A stretch of DNA of 64,000 nucleotides from DASSUW01 sp963849695 (GTDB lineage: Bacteria > Actinomycetota > Thermoleophilia > Solirubrobacterales > Solirubrobacteraceae), in the NCBI GenBank assembly GCA_963849695.1, contig CAWKIT010000016.1:310001-374000 (forward strand), read 5' to 3'. The notes below the pieces were generated by a model. That model had not been told where the DNA came from. It saw nothing but the letters and a program-made list of their open reading frames with translations, and searched no databases. A program made the position numbers and the translations under genes. Positions 1 through 8,429 of the stretch are shown here, piece after piece. Within the stretch, counting starts at the first letter, position 1. Every line of letters starts with the position of its first letter.

Positions 1-1640
1 CGCGGCTGCGCCGGGCGCGGCTGCACGGCCGTGTCGGCGAGGCGATCGTGCGTCTGCGCGGCAGCGACCTCGACCCCTATCTGCCCCAGCTCGCCTTCCA
101 CTTCGCCCAGGCGGCGCCGGTCGAGCAGCCCGACCGCGCGATCGACTACGCGCTCGCCGCCGCCCGCCGCGCCGACCGCCTGCTGGCCTGGGAGGAGGCG
201 GCGCAGCACTACCGCGCCGCGCTGCGCGCGCGCGACCTGACCGGCGCCCGTGAGGACCCGGTGCGCGCCGAGCTTCTGCTCGCGCAGGGCGCCTCGGAGG
301 ACCGGGCCGGCCTGGAGGACGCGGCGCGGGCGACGTTCCAGGATGCCGCGGCCACCGCGAGGGCGCTCGGCGACGCAGCGCTGCTGGGGCGTGCCGCGCT
401 CGGCTTCGCCGGCCAGTGGTCGGTGCTGGGCCGCGTGGACGAGGAGCGGCTGGCGGTGCTCGAGGAGGCGCTCGCGGCGCTCGGCGAGGAGGACAGCCCG
501 CTGCGCGCGCGGCTGCTCGCGCGGCTCGCACTCGAGCTCTACTACTCGGGCGATCCGAACCGCCGCCAGGCGCTGTCCGAGCAGGCGGTCGAGCTCGCGC
601 GGCGGCTCGGGGACCCGCGGACGCTGGCCGTATGCCTCGACGCTCGGCACTACGCGCTGTGGCGGCCGGAGACGGTCGACGAGCGGCTCGAGGTCGCCGC
701 CGAGCTGCGCCGGGTGGCCGAGCAGACCGGCGATGCCGAGCTCGAGCTCGAAGGCGCGGGCTGGACGGTCGTCGACCTGCTCGAGCTCGGCGACGTGGTG
801 GGCGCAGACGTCCAGATCGCGGCCGCGTCCAAGCTCGCGGATGCCCTTCAGCGACCGTTGTGGCTGTGGTGGACGCTGCTCCTGCGCTGCACGCGCGCAC
901 AGATGACGGGCCGGTTCGCGGTGGCCGAGCGGCTCGCCGACGAGGCGCTCGAGGTCGGTCGCCGCGGGCAGGCCGAGAACGCCCTGAATGCCTACGCGCA
1001 GGCGATGTTCAACATCCGCCGCGAGCAGGGCCGGCTCGCGGAGGTCGAGCCGGCGGTGCGGCGGTTCGTGGAGCTGTACCCGATGCTGGTGGCCTGGCGC
1101 GCCGGGCTCGCGCTGCTGCTGGTCGAGCTGGGGCGCGAGGACGAGGCGCGCGCCGAGTTCGAGGCGCTGGCCCGGCTGGAGGACCTGCCGCGCGACGCCA
1201 ACTGGCTGATCGGCGTGACGCTGCTGGCCGAGGTGGCGGGGGCGCTGGGCGACGGGCGGCGCGCCGAGCCCTTGTACACGCTGCTCGAGCCGTTCGCGGG
1301 GCGCAACGTGGTCGTGGGGCGGGCCGCGACGTGCAACGGCTCCGCTTCCCGGCTGCTCGGCATACTCGCCGCGGCGATGCGCTCCTGGGAGCTGGCCGAG
1401 GGCCACTTCATCAACGCGCTCGCGATGCACGAGCGGATGGGCGCCGGGCCCTGGGTGGCTCGCACCCAGCTCGCGTACGCCGAGATGCTGCTCACGCGCC
1501 GCCGCCGCGGCGACCGGGCGCGAGCGCGAGGCCTGCTCGAGGACGCGAACGCGACCGCCGACACGCTCGGGATGCCGGTGGTGGCGGGGCGCGCGCACGA
1601 GCTGGCGGCGGCGGCGGGGCATCTGGCCGCGCCGCGCTGA
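1..1640 (+). CDS. C-terminal part of a TPR-rich ATPase-type transcriptional regulator (5' truncated)
   Basis: The reading frame is already open at the window edge, so the N-terminus is missing. The visible 546 residues begin with RRARLHGRVGEAI, the stretch that follows the AAA/NB-ARC ATPase in large LuxR/SARP or adenylate-cyclase-type regulators. The rest is Ala/Leu/Glu-rich helical hairpins that read as tetratricopeptide repeats. No C-terminal LuxR helix-turn-helix is visible; the protein ends in a low-complexity Ala-rich tail. The likely role is signal sensing through the TPR scaffold, but ligand and target cannot be read here. The gene is followed by hairpin repeat element A and then radA. 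Confidence 0.7.
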   Translation, partial: RLRRARLHGRVGEAIVRLRGSDLDPYLPQLAFHFAQAAPVEQPDRAIDYALAAARRADRLLAWEEAAQHYRAALRARDLTGAREDPVRAELLLAQGASEDRAGLEDAARATFQDAAATARALGDAALLGRAALGFAGQWSVLGRVDEERLAVLEEALAALGEEDSPLRARLLARLALELYYSGDPNRRQALSEQAVELARRLGDPRTLAVCLDARHYALWRPETVDERLEVAAELRRVAEQTGDAELELEGAGWTVVDLLELGDVVGADVQIAAASKLADALQRPLWLWWTLLLRCTRAQMTGRFAVAERLADEALEVGRRGQAENALNAYAQAMFNIRREQGRLAEVEPAVRRFVELYPMLVAWRAGLALLLVELGREDEARAEFEALARLEDLPRDANWLIGVTLLAEVAGALGDGRRAEPLYTLLEPFAGRNVVVGRAATCNGSASRLLGILAAAMRSWELAEGHFINALAMHERMGAGPWVARTQLAYAEMLLTRRRRGDRARARGLLEDANATADTLGMPVVAGRAHELAAAAGHLAAPR

Positions 1641-1690
1641 CCGCGCGCTCGTCGCGGCTCGGCTGGCCGCGCGGGCGCCTTCGTTGCGCC

Positions 1691-1838
1691 GGCGAACGTC
1701 AACTGCGGCATTTAGGGAGGTGGGTCCGAGGGGTGTCCCGGATCTGTTGCGTGTACGGCAACAAATCTGGGTCACCCCCGTGCTCCCGCCGCGCGAACGG
1801 CTCCTCATCCTCCCTACCTGCGCAGTTGAAGTTCGTCC
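1691..1838. repeat. Intergenic hairpin element, copy A
   Basis: A long imperfect inverted repeat fills the gap between the TPR regulator and radA. The left arm (1691-1724) contains GAACGTCAACTGCGGC followed by TTTAGGGAGG. The right arm (1801-1838) is its reverse complement with a few changes. Inside, GGGGTGTCCCGGATCTGTTG (from about 1730) pairs with GCAACAAATCTGGGTCACCC (1758-1777) around a 7-nt loop, so the whole unit can fold into one long rod. The arms match three other intergenic sites in the window (10629, 25068, 56199). Confidence 0.75.
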
Positions 1839-1885
1839 GCCCGGGGGGCGAATCGTCCGCCGCCGCGCCTAGGGTCCCTGTGACC

Positions 1886-3244
1886 ATGCCGCGCCCCACG
1901 TCCGTCTTCGTCTGCTCCGCCTGCGGCTCCGAGTCGGCCAAATGGCACGGGCGGTGCCCGGGCTGCGGCGCGTGGAACACGCTCGCGGAGGAGGCGCGCG
2001 GCGCTGCCGGTCCCGCGAAGCGGCGCGGCGGGGGCCGGGCCGCCCGGCCGGTGCGGCTCGCCGAGGTCGAGGCGCCCCGCCACGCGCGGCTGCAGACCGG
2101 CATCAAAGAGCTCGACCGGATCCTCGGCGGCGGCCTGGTGCCGGGCTCGCTGGTGCTGATCGGCGGCTCGCCCGGGATCGGGAAGTCGACGCTGACGACG
2201 ATGGCGCTCGGCAACCTGCAGGGCGCCGGCCGGCGGACGCTGTACGTGTCGGGCGAGGAGTCGGCCGCCCAGATCCGCCTTCGCGCCGAGCGGCTGCCGG
2301 GCGCCGCGCTGGAGGTCCCGGTGCTGGCGGAGACGGACCTCGAGACCGTGCTCGCGACGCTCGACGCCGAGCGCCCCGAGGTCTGCGTGATCGACTCGGT
2401 GCAGACCCTCCACGCGCCCGACCTGACCGGCGCGGCGGGCTCGGTCGGGCAGGTGCGCGAGGTCGCCGACCGGATCACCCGGCTCGCCAAGGCGCGCGCG
2501 ATCGCGGTGCTGCTCGTCGGTCACGTGACCAAGGAGGGGTCGCTGGCCGGCCCGCGCGTGCTCGAGCACCTCGTCGACTGCGTGCTGCAGTTCGACGGCG
2601 AGCGCGAGCGTACCTATCGCACGGTGCGCGCCCTCAAGAACCGCTTCGGCTCCACCAACGACGTGGGCGTGTTCGAGATGCGGTCAGGGGGTCTGGTCGA
2701 GGTCGCCGACGCGTCGGCGCGGTTCGTCGGCGAGGCGACCCGCGCCCCCGGGAGTGCCGTGCTCGCCGCCATGGAGGGCTCGCGACCGCTGCTCGTCGAG
2801 GTCCAGGCGCTGGTCTCGCCCTCGGAGCTGGTGCCGCCGCGACGGGTCGCGAACGGGATCGACCGCAACCGCCTCGCGCTCGTGCTGGCGGTCCTCGCCC
2901 GCCACGCCGGCGTCGGCGTGGGGGCGGCCGACGTGTTCGTCAACGTCGCCGGTGGCGTCCGGGTCGACGAGCCGGGAGCCGACCTCGCCATCGCCCTCGC
3001 CGTCGCCAGCGCCCACCGCGGCGTCCCGCTCGGCGGCGGCGACCGCCCGCTGGGCTGCTTCGGCGAGGTCGGGCTGACGGGCGAGCTCCGCTCGGTCGCC
3101 CATCCCGACCGTCGGATCGCCGAGGCCGCCAAGTTCGGCCTGCAGCCGGTGATCGCCCCGCGCGGCAGCGAAGCCACCGAGGCTCCGACCCTCAGGGAGG
3201 CATTGCGGGCCGCGCTCCCGAGGCCCGCTGCGCGCGCCGCATGA
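1886..3244 (+). CDS. radA: DNA repair protein RadA
   Basis: RadA/Sms is a RecA-like ATPase that drives branch migration of recombination intermediates. The 452-residue length is normal. An N-terminal zinc finger uses C10, C13, C24 and C27. The Walker A loop GSPGIGKS lies near residues 94-101, the RadA-specific KNRFG motif is at 251-255, and a Lon-like domain follows. ATG 1886 is chosen because it places MPRPTSVFVCSACG at the N-terminus; an in-frame GTG lies 6 nt upstream. disA follows 74 nt downstream, the same order as in Bacillus, where the two proteins are functionally linked in DNA-damage responses. Confidence 0.96.
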   Translation: MPRPTSVFVCSACGSESAKWHGRCPGCGAWNTLAEEARGAAGPAKRRGGGRAARPVRLAEVEAPRHARLQTGIKELDRILGGGLVPGSLVLIGGSPGIGKSTLTTMALGNLQGAGRRTLYVSGEESAAQIRLRAERLPGAALEVPVLAETDLETVLATLDAERPEVCVIDSVQTLHAPDLTGAAGSVGQVREVADRITRLAKARAIAVLLVGHVTKEGSLAGPRVLEHLVDCVLQFDGERERTYRTVRALKNRFGSTNDVGVFEMRSGGLVEVADASARFVGEATRAPGSAVLAAMEGSRPLLVEVQALVSPSELVPPRRVANGIDRNRLALVLAVLARHAGVGVGAADVFVNVAGGVRVDEPGADLAIALAVASAHRGVPLGGGDRPLGCFGEVGLTGELRSVAHPDRRIAEAAKFGLQPVIAPRGSEATEAPTLREALRAALPRPAARAA

Positions 3245-3250
3245 ACGCTT

Positions 3251-3312
3251 ACTGAATCGATTCAGTTCGCTCTGCAACGCCGTTTATCCACTGTTAAAGC
3301 AACTGCTAGAAT
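3251..3312 (+). promoter_or_regulatory. Perfect 16-bp palindrome and -10 box before disA
   Basis: ACTGAATCGATTCAGT at 3251-3266 is a perfect palindrome between radA and disA. TAGAAT at 3307-3312 is a good -10 box whose expected start point (about 3319) coincides with the disA start codon, implying leaderless transcription. No clear -35 box is visible. The palindrome could be an operator for an unidentified regulator of c-di-AMP synthesis or the base of a weak radA terminator. Confidence 0.5.
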
Positions 3313-3318
3313 TAGGTG

Positions 3319-4434
3319 GTGATGACGCCGCGATCTGGGGAGGAGCTCGCTGAGCTCGAGGCGCGGCAGGAGCCCCGGCTCGTCAAGGCGCTCGAGATGG
3401 TCGCCCCCGGAACTGCTGTGCGCGAGGGGATCGACAACATCGTCCACGCGCGCACGGGCGGTCTGATCGTCATCGGCGATCCCGACGAGCTCGCGTTCCT
3501 CTTCTCCGGCGGCATCAAGCTCGACATCGACTACACGCCGGCGATGATGTACCAGCTGGCCAAGATGGACGGCGCGATCGCGCTCAACGGCAGCGCGACC
3601 AAGATCGCCTGGTGCAACGTCCAGCTCATGCCGGATCCCACGATCCTGAGCTCGGAGACCGGCACCCGCCACCGCACCGCCGAGCGCGTGTCCAAGCAGA
3701 CCGACGCGCTGGTCATCGCCGTCTCCCAGCGGCGCGACGTCGTCTCGCTCTACGTCGACGGCGCGAAGTACATCCTCGAGGAGATCCCCGCGGTCCTGGC
3801 CAAGGCCAACCAGGCGCTCGCGACCCTCGACAAGTACCGCTCCCGGCTGGACCAGGTTTCCACCCGCCTCACTGCACTCGAGTTCGAGGGCGGGGTCACG
3901 CTTCACGACGTCCTGACGGTGCTCCAGCGCGCTGAGCTGGTGACCCGGATGGCGGTGGAGATCGAGCGCTACATCGTCGAGCTCGGCTCCGAGGGCCGGC
4001 TGATCGAGATGCAGCTCGAGGAGACCATGGTCGGTGTGGCCGGCGACAAGGCGGCGCTGCTGCACGACTACCTGGCGGAACCCCGCGACGACGCGTTCGC
4101 CATCGCGCTCGACGGCATCGCGCGTCTCGCGCACCAGGACCTGCTGGACTTCGGGCGGCTGGCAGAGCTGCTCGGCTACGACCGCAAGGTCAACACGCTC
4201 GACTATCCCGTCTCGCCCCGCGGCTACCGCATCCTGGGCCGCATCCCCCGGCTTCCGAAGCTGGTGGTGCAGAACATCGTCCGCGAGTTCCGCGGGCTGG
4301 ACGAGATCCTTGCCGCGACCGACCCCGAGCTGGAGTCGGTCGACGGCGTTGGTGAGATCCGGGCGAAGGACATCCGCGAGGGCCTTCGCCGTCTTCAGGA
4401 GATCAACCTCGTGGACCGTTACCTGCAGACATGA
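3319..4434 (+). CDS. disA: Diadenylate cyclase DisA
   Basis: DisA condenses two ATP into cyclic di-AMP and scans DNA for branched structures. The N-terminal DAC domain carries the DGA motif (KMDGAIAL, about residues 83-90) and the RHRTAER motif (about 117-123). A linker helix bundle and a C-terminal helix-hairpin-helix region (VDGVGEIRAKDIREGL) complete the normal length of about 370 residues. Starts at GTG 3316, GTG 3319 and ATG 3322 are in frame; 3319 is chosen because it fits leaderless transcription from TAGAAT 3307-3312. A matching c-di-AMP riboswitch lies in the same window at 53430. Confidence 0.96.
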   Translation: MMTPRSGEELAELEARQEPRLVKALEMVAPGTAVREGIDNIVHARTGGLIVIGDPDELAFLFSGGIKLDIDYTPAMMYQLAKMDGAIALNGSATKIAWCNVQLMPDPTILSSETGTRHRTAERVSKQTDALVIAVSQRRDVVSLYVDGAKYILEEIPAVLAKANQALATLDKYRSRLDQVSTRLTALEFEGGVTLHDVLTVLQRAELVTRMAVEIERYIVELGSEGRLIEMQLEETMVGVAGDKAALLHDYLAEPRDDAFAIALDGIARLAHQDLLDFGRLAELLGYDRKVNTLDYPVSPRGYRILGRIPRLPKLVVQNIVREFRGLDEILAATDPELESVDGVGEIRAKDIREGLRRLQEINLVDRYLQT

Positions 4435-4483
4435 GCGCGCGTTGCGCGAGACGGAAGGTCGTCCGGCACCCGGACGCACCCCG

Positions 4484-5074
4484 ATGAAGGAGGACACCAT
4501 CCCCACCGAGACAGCTACCGAGCACATCGAGGACCTGGAGATCACCCGCGAGGCCGAGTGCATCGACTTCATGGTCGGCGACAACGTCGTCTACCCCCAT
4601 CACGGGGCCGGGCAGGTCATCAAGAAGGAGGAGAAGGAGATCCTCGGCGAGGTGCGCCAGTACCTCACGATCAAGATCCTTCATAACGACATGACCGTGA
4701 TGGTCCCGTGCGAGAACGCCGGCAAGGCCGGCCTGCGCCGGGTCATCGACGAGGACACCGTCCAGAAGGTGCTCGCCGTGCTCTCCGATGATGTGTCGGA
4801 CATGCCCAAGAACTGGAACCGGCGCTTCAAGCACAACCGCGACAAGATCAAGACCGGCGACATCTATGAGCTCGCCGAGGTCGTGCGCAATCTCGCCGTA
4901 CGCGAGCAGGACAAGGGCCTCTCGACGGGCGAGAAGCAGATGTACACGCGGGCCAAGAAGATCCTTGCGTCGGAGATGATGTACGCCTTGGAGAAGACCG
5001 AGGACGAGGCCGAGGCCTACCTCGACGATCTGCTCCAGCGCTCGGACCAGCAGCTGGCGGCCGCCGCCGGGTAG
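4484..5074 (+). CDS. carD: CarD-family RNA polymerase-binding regulator
   Basis: CarD binds the RNA polymerase beta subunit and stabilises open complexes, notably at rRNA promoters. The RID (Tudor-like) domain starts at FMVGDNVVYPHHGAG and a helical DNA-binding C-terminal domain follows. The start is uncertain. ATG 4484 gives 196 residues but has no upstream ribosome-binding site. ATG 4571 gives 167 residues, closer to the usual 160. A near-perfect AAGGAGG at 4487-4493 sits 5 nt before an in-frame ATC at 4499. The position between disA and ispD is the one held by yacL in Bacillus. Confidence 0.93.
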   Translation: MKEDTIPTETATEHIEDLEITREAECIDFMVGDNVVYPHHGAGQVIKKEEKEILGEVRQYLTIKILHNDMTVMVPCENAGKAGLRRVIDEDTVQKVLAVLSDDVSDMPKNWNRRFKHNRDKIKTGDIYELAEVVRNLAVREQDKGLSTGEKQMYTRAKKILASEMMYALEKTEDEAEAYLDDLLQRSDQQLAAAAG

Positions 5075-5092
5075 GCGCGCCGCGACTCGGAG

Positions 5093-5773
5093 ATGGCGGT
5101 CGCGCTCCTCGTGGCCGCCGGAAGCGGTGAACGCCTTGGCGCCGGAAGGCCCAAGGCGTTCGTCGTTCTGGCCGGACGCCCGATGCTCGAATGGTCGCTC
5201 GAGGCCCTGCGCGCCGCCGCGATCGACCACGTGGTGGTCGCAGCGCCGCCCGATGTGGCAGCCGCGGGCGACGAGCTCGGGCTCGGGCCGGACGTGACCG
5301 TCGTGGCGGGCGGCGCTGCCCGCTCGGAGTCGGTCCGCGCGGCGCTGGCCGCCGCGCCGCCCGGCGACGTCGTCGTCCACGATGCGGCGCGACCGCTCGT
5401 GACGCCCGACCACTTCACGGCGGCGCTCGCCGCGCTGGCCGACGCCGACTGCGCGGTCGCCGCCGCGCCCTGCACCGACACCGTGAAGGAGGCCGGGCCG
5501 GACCGGATCGTCACCGCGACGCTCGACCGCTCGCGACTGTGGGCGATCCAGACGCCGCAGGCGTTCCGCCGCGCGGCGCTCGAGCGCGCGCTGGCCGTCG
5601 GCGACGAGGTGCTGGCCGAGGCCACCGACGACGCCTGGCTGGTGGAGCGCACCGGCGGCACCGTGCGCGTCGTAGAGTCCACGCCCGCCAACCTGAAGGT
5701 CACGACCCCGCACGACCTCCGGATCGCCGAGCTGCTGCTTGCTGACCGACTACCACGTCCATCTGCGCCCTGA
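5093..5773 (+). CDS. ispD: 2-C-methyl-D-erythritol 4-phosphate cytidylyltransferase
   Basis: IspD transfers CMP from CTP to methylerythritol phosphate in the non-mevalonate isoprenoid pathway. The nucleotide-binding N-terminus VALLVAAGSGERLGAGRPKAF, the VHDAARPLV segment and the late TDDAWLVE segment are intact over 226 residues. The gene overlaps the next one by 35 nt, and ispF lies one gene further on, as in the classic ispD-ispF pair. The start ATG 5093 lies 18 nt after carD. Confidence 0.94.
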   Translation: MAVALLVAAGSGERLGAGRPKAFVVLAGRPMLEWSLEALRAAAIDHVVVAAPPDVAAAGDELGLGPDVTVVAGGAARSESVRAALAAAPPGDVVVHDAARPLVTPDHFTAALAALADADCAVAAAPCTDTVKEAGPDRIVTATLDRSRLWAIQTPQAFRRAALERALAVGDEVLAEATDDAWLVERTGGTVRVVESTPANLKVTTPHDLRIAELLLADRLPRPSAP

Positions 5774-6566
5774 CGAGCGCGAGCACACCTTCGAGCGCTC
5801 CTTCACGACCGCCAACGCCGAGCGCTACCGCGAGACGGCGGCCGAGCGCGGGATAGCGGAGCTCGGAGTCGCCGAGCACATCTACCGCTTCAGCGCCGCG
5901 CTCGAGATCTGGGACCACCCGTTCTGGCGCCGCTACGCGCACGACGACCTCGACGCCTACTGCGGCTTCGTACGCGAGGAGACCGACCTGCGGCTCGGGA
6001 TCGAGATGGACTTCGTGCCCGGCCGCGAGGACCGGATCGCCACCCAGCTCGAGGGCCGCGACTGGGACTACGTGGTCGGCTCGATCCACTTCCTGCGCGA
6101 CCTGTCGCTCGACACCGAGGACTACTCGATCTGGGGCAGCGGCGAGTCGCCCGAGAGGGTCTGGCGACGCTACTTCGAGACCGTCGCCGAGTCCGCCCGC
6201 TCCGGGCTCTACGACATCATCGGCCACCCCGACCTGGTGAAGGTGTGGGGTCGTGCGGCGCCCCGGCCGGAAGGCGACCTGCGCCGCTACTACGAGCCGG
6301 CGGTCGAGGCCTTCGCGGAGACGGGCGTCGCCGTCGAGCTCTCCACCGCCGGCTGGCGCAAGCCGGTCGGCGAGCAGTACCCGGCCGTGCCGTTCCTCGA
6401 GATGCTCGTAGACGCCGGCTGTCCGATCGCGCTGTCGAGCGACGCGCACGTGCCCGAGCAGCTCGGCTTCGAGTACGACCGCGCGCTGGAGCTGCTCGAC
6501 AGGGTGGGAGTCCGGGAGATCGCGCTGTTCGAGCGCCGGCAGCGGCGGATGGAGCCGGTCGGGTGA
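5739..6566 (+). CDS. PHP-domain phosphatase, histidinol-phosphatase (HisJ) family
   Basis: The start TTG 5739 places DYHVHLRPDE, the first metal-binding PHP motif, at the N-terminus. Further PHP signatures are AEHIYR, IIGHPDLVK and LSSDAHVPEQLG. The 275-residue length matches HisJ/HisK-type histidinol-phosphate phosphatases, which carry out the penultimate step of histidine synthesis. No other his genes are nearby, so the substrate could differ. It overlaps ispD by 35 nt and ispF by 4 nt, so it is co-transcribed and probably translationally coupled with them. Confidence 0.85.
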   Translation: MLTDYHVHLRPDEREHTFERSFTTANAERYRETAAERGIAELGVAEHIYRFSAALEIWDHPFWRRYAHDDLDAYCGFVREETDLRLGIEMDFVPGREDRIATQLEGRDWDYVVGSIHFLRDLSLDTEDYSIWGSGESPERVWRRYFETVAESARSGLYDIIGHPDLVKVWGRAAPRPEGDLRRYYEPAVEAFAETGVAVELSTAGWRKPVGEQYPAVPFLEMLVDAGCPIALSSDAHVPEQLGFEYDRALELLDRVGVREIALFERRQRRMEPVG

Positions 6567-7018
6567 GGAGCGGCATCGGCATCGACTCGCACCGCTTCGA
6601 GGCAGGGCGCCGGCTGGTGCTCGGCGGCGTCGAGATCCCGTTCGAGCTCGGCCTCGCCGGCTATTCGGACGCCGACGTGCTCGCTCACGCGATCGCCGAC
6701 GCGCTGCTCGGCGCCGCCGGGCTGGGCGACATCGGACAGCACTTCCCTGACACCGATGTGGCCTGGAAGGACGCCGATTCCATGCAGCTCCTGCGGGATG
6801 TCGTCGCGCGCGTGCGCGAGGCGGGGCACGAGCTGGTGCACGTCGACGCCACGGTGATGCTCGAGCGCCCGAAGCTCGCGCCGCACCGTGACGCGATCGT
6901 CGCCTCCCTGGCCGCCGTCGTCGGCTCCGTCAACGTGAAGGCGACGACCGGCGAGGGGATGGGGTTCGTCGGTCGCGGCGAGGGCGCTGCCGCGCTCGCC
7001 GTGGCGACGCTCCGGTAG
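6563..7018 (+). CDS. ispF: 2-C-methyl-D-erythritol 2,4-cyclodiphosphate synthase
   Basis: IspF cyclises the CDP-methylerythritol phosphate intermediate. The start GTG 6563 overlaps the preceding stop as GTGA and gives 151 residues. The metal-binding GIDSHRF motif begins at residue 4 and AGYSDADVLAHAIADALLGA is the family signature. GLGDIGQHFPDTD and the C-terminal TTGEGMGFVGRGEG are intact. Confidence 0.95.
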   Translation: MRSGIGIDSHRFEAGRRLVLGGVEIPFELGLAGYSDADVLAHAIADALLGAAGLGDIGQHFPDTDVAWKDADSMQLLRDVVARVREAGHELVHVDATVMLERPKLAPHRDAIVASLAAVVGSVNVKATTGEGMGFVGRGEGAAALAVATLR

Positions 7019-7039
7019 CTGAGTTAAGGTCCGCCCTCG

Positions 7040-8392
7040 GTGCGGAGGATTCGGCTCTATGACACGCTGAGGCGCGAGGTGCGGCCGCTCGAGCCGCGCG
7101 ACGAAGGCGCGGTCGGCATCTACGCCTGCGGGCCGACCGTCTACTCGCGCGTGCACGTGGGCAACGCGCGGCCGTTCGTGGTCTTCTCGCAGCTCAAGCG
7201 ATTCCTGGAGCACGAGGGCTACCGCGCGACGCTGGTCGCGAACATCACCGACATCAACGACAAGATCTACGACGCCGCGCGGGCGGCCGGGCGCGAGTCC
7301 GCGGATCTGGCGCGCGAGATGACGGCCCACTACATGGCCGACACCGGGCGGCTCGGGATCGGGCGGCCCGACCACGAGCCGCTCGCCTCCGACTACGTCG
7401 AGCCGATCGTCGACCTGATCGGGGCTCTTGTGGAGGGCGGACACGCCTACGCCGCCGACGGCGACGTCTACTTCCGCGTCCGCACGCTGCCGGAGTACGG
7501 GGCGCTCTCGAAGCGCGACGTCGAGCAGATGGACCAGGGCGAGGGCGTCGAGGGCGCCGACCGCAAGGAGGACCCGCTCGACTTCGCGCTCTGGAAGGCG
7601 CACAAGGAGGGCGAGGACACCTGGTGGGACTCGCCGTGGGGCCGCGGCCGGCCCGGGTGGCACATCGAGTGCTCGGCGATGGCCGAGTCGCTGCTCGGCC
7701 TCGAGTTCGACATCCACGGCGGCGGCATCGACCTCGTGTTCCCGCACCACGAGAACGAGATCGCGCAGACCGTGGCCGGGCGCGGGCGGCCGCTGGCACG
7801 GCTGTGGATGCACAACGGCATGCTCGAGGCGGCCGCGGGCGAGAAGATGGCCAAGTCGGTCGGCAACATCCGCGGGCTCGCCGAGGTGCTCGACGAGGTC
7901 GGTCCGGAGACTCTGGTTCTGTACTTCTGCACCGGCCACTACCGGCAGCCGCTGACGTTCTCGCCGAAGTCGCTGAAGGCGGCGGGCAACGCCGTGCGGC
8001 GGATCCGCGACGCCGGGCGGCGGCTGGCCGCCGGCGAGTCGCCGGAGGAGCTGGCGGTGCACCGCGACGCCTTCTTCGACGCTCTGGCGGACGACTTCAA
8101 CACCGCCAGGGCGCTTCCCGCGCTGTACGAGTGGATCGGGGCGGCCAACAAGCTGCCGGAGGGCACCGGCGACGGGCATCTGCGCGAGATGCTCGGCGTG
8201 CTCGGGCTCGAGTCGCTGCTCGAGGCCGAGACCGGCCCGCCGCCCGACGCCGTCGCACTCGCGGGCCGGCGCGACGAGGCACGCGCGGCGAAGGACTGGG
8301 CCGAGGCCGACCGGCTCCGCGACGAGCTCCGCGAGCTCGGCTGGGAGGTGCGCGACGGCCCGCAGGGACCGGAGCTCATCCCGGCGGCCTGA
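7040..8392 (+). CDS. cysS: Cysteinyl-tRNA synthetase
   Basis: Class I aminoacyl-tRNA synthetase of 450 residues. The zinc ligand C30 in YACGPTVY, the HIGH-type HVGN at about 39-42 and the KMSKS-type KMAKS at 269-273 are all present, as is the zinc region WHIECSAM. The short mycothiol ligase MshC is a relative, but the length, the DALP-like C-terminal region and linkage to rlmB favour CysS. TAAGGT at 7025-7030 is a plausible -10 box 9 nt before the GTG start, suggesting leaderless expression. Confidence 0.94.
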   Translation: MRRIRLYDTLRREVRPLEPRDEGAVGIYACGPTVYSRVHVGNARPFVVFSQLKRFLEHEGYRATLVANITDINDKIYDAARAAGRESADLAREMTAHYMADTGRLGIGRPDHEPLASDYVEPIVDLIGALVEGGHAYAADGDVYFRVRTLPEYGALSKRDVEQMDQGEGVEGADRKEDPLDFALWKAHKEGEDTWWDSPWGRGRPGWHIECSAMAESLLGLEFDIHGGGIDLVFPHHENEIAQTVAGRGRPLARLWMHNGMLEAAAGEKMAKSVGNIRGLAEVLDEVGPETLVLYFCTGHYRQPLTFSPKSLKAAGNAVRRIRDAGRRLAAGESPEELAVHRDAFFDALADDFNTARALPALYEWIGAANKLPEGTGDGHLREMLGVLGLESLLEAETGPPPDAVALAGRRDEARAAKDWAEADRLRDELRELGWEVRDGPQGPELIPAA

Positions 8393-8429
8393 CCCGCGCG
8401 CGGATCGTTCGGCCCGGCCGGATCGTGGC

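Noticed and set aside
416..1885. Long open frame joined to radA upstream of its start
   Set aside because: The extra 490 codons are the shifted reading of the TPR regulator and of hairpin element A: extremely Arg/Gly/Ala-rich, with no domain. RadA homology starts at 1886.
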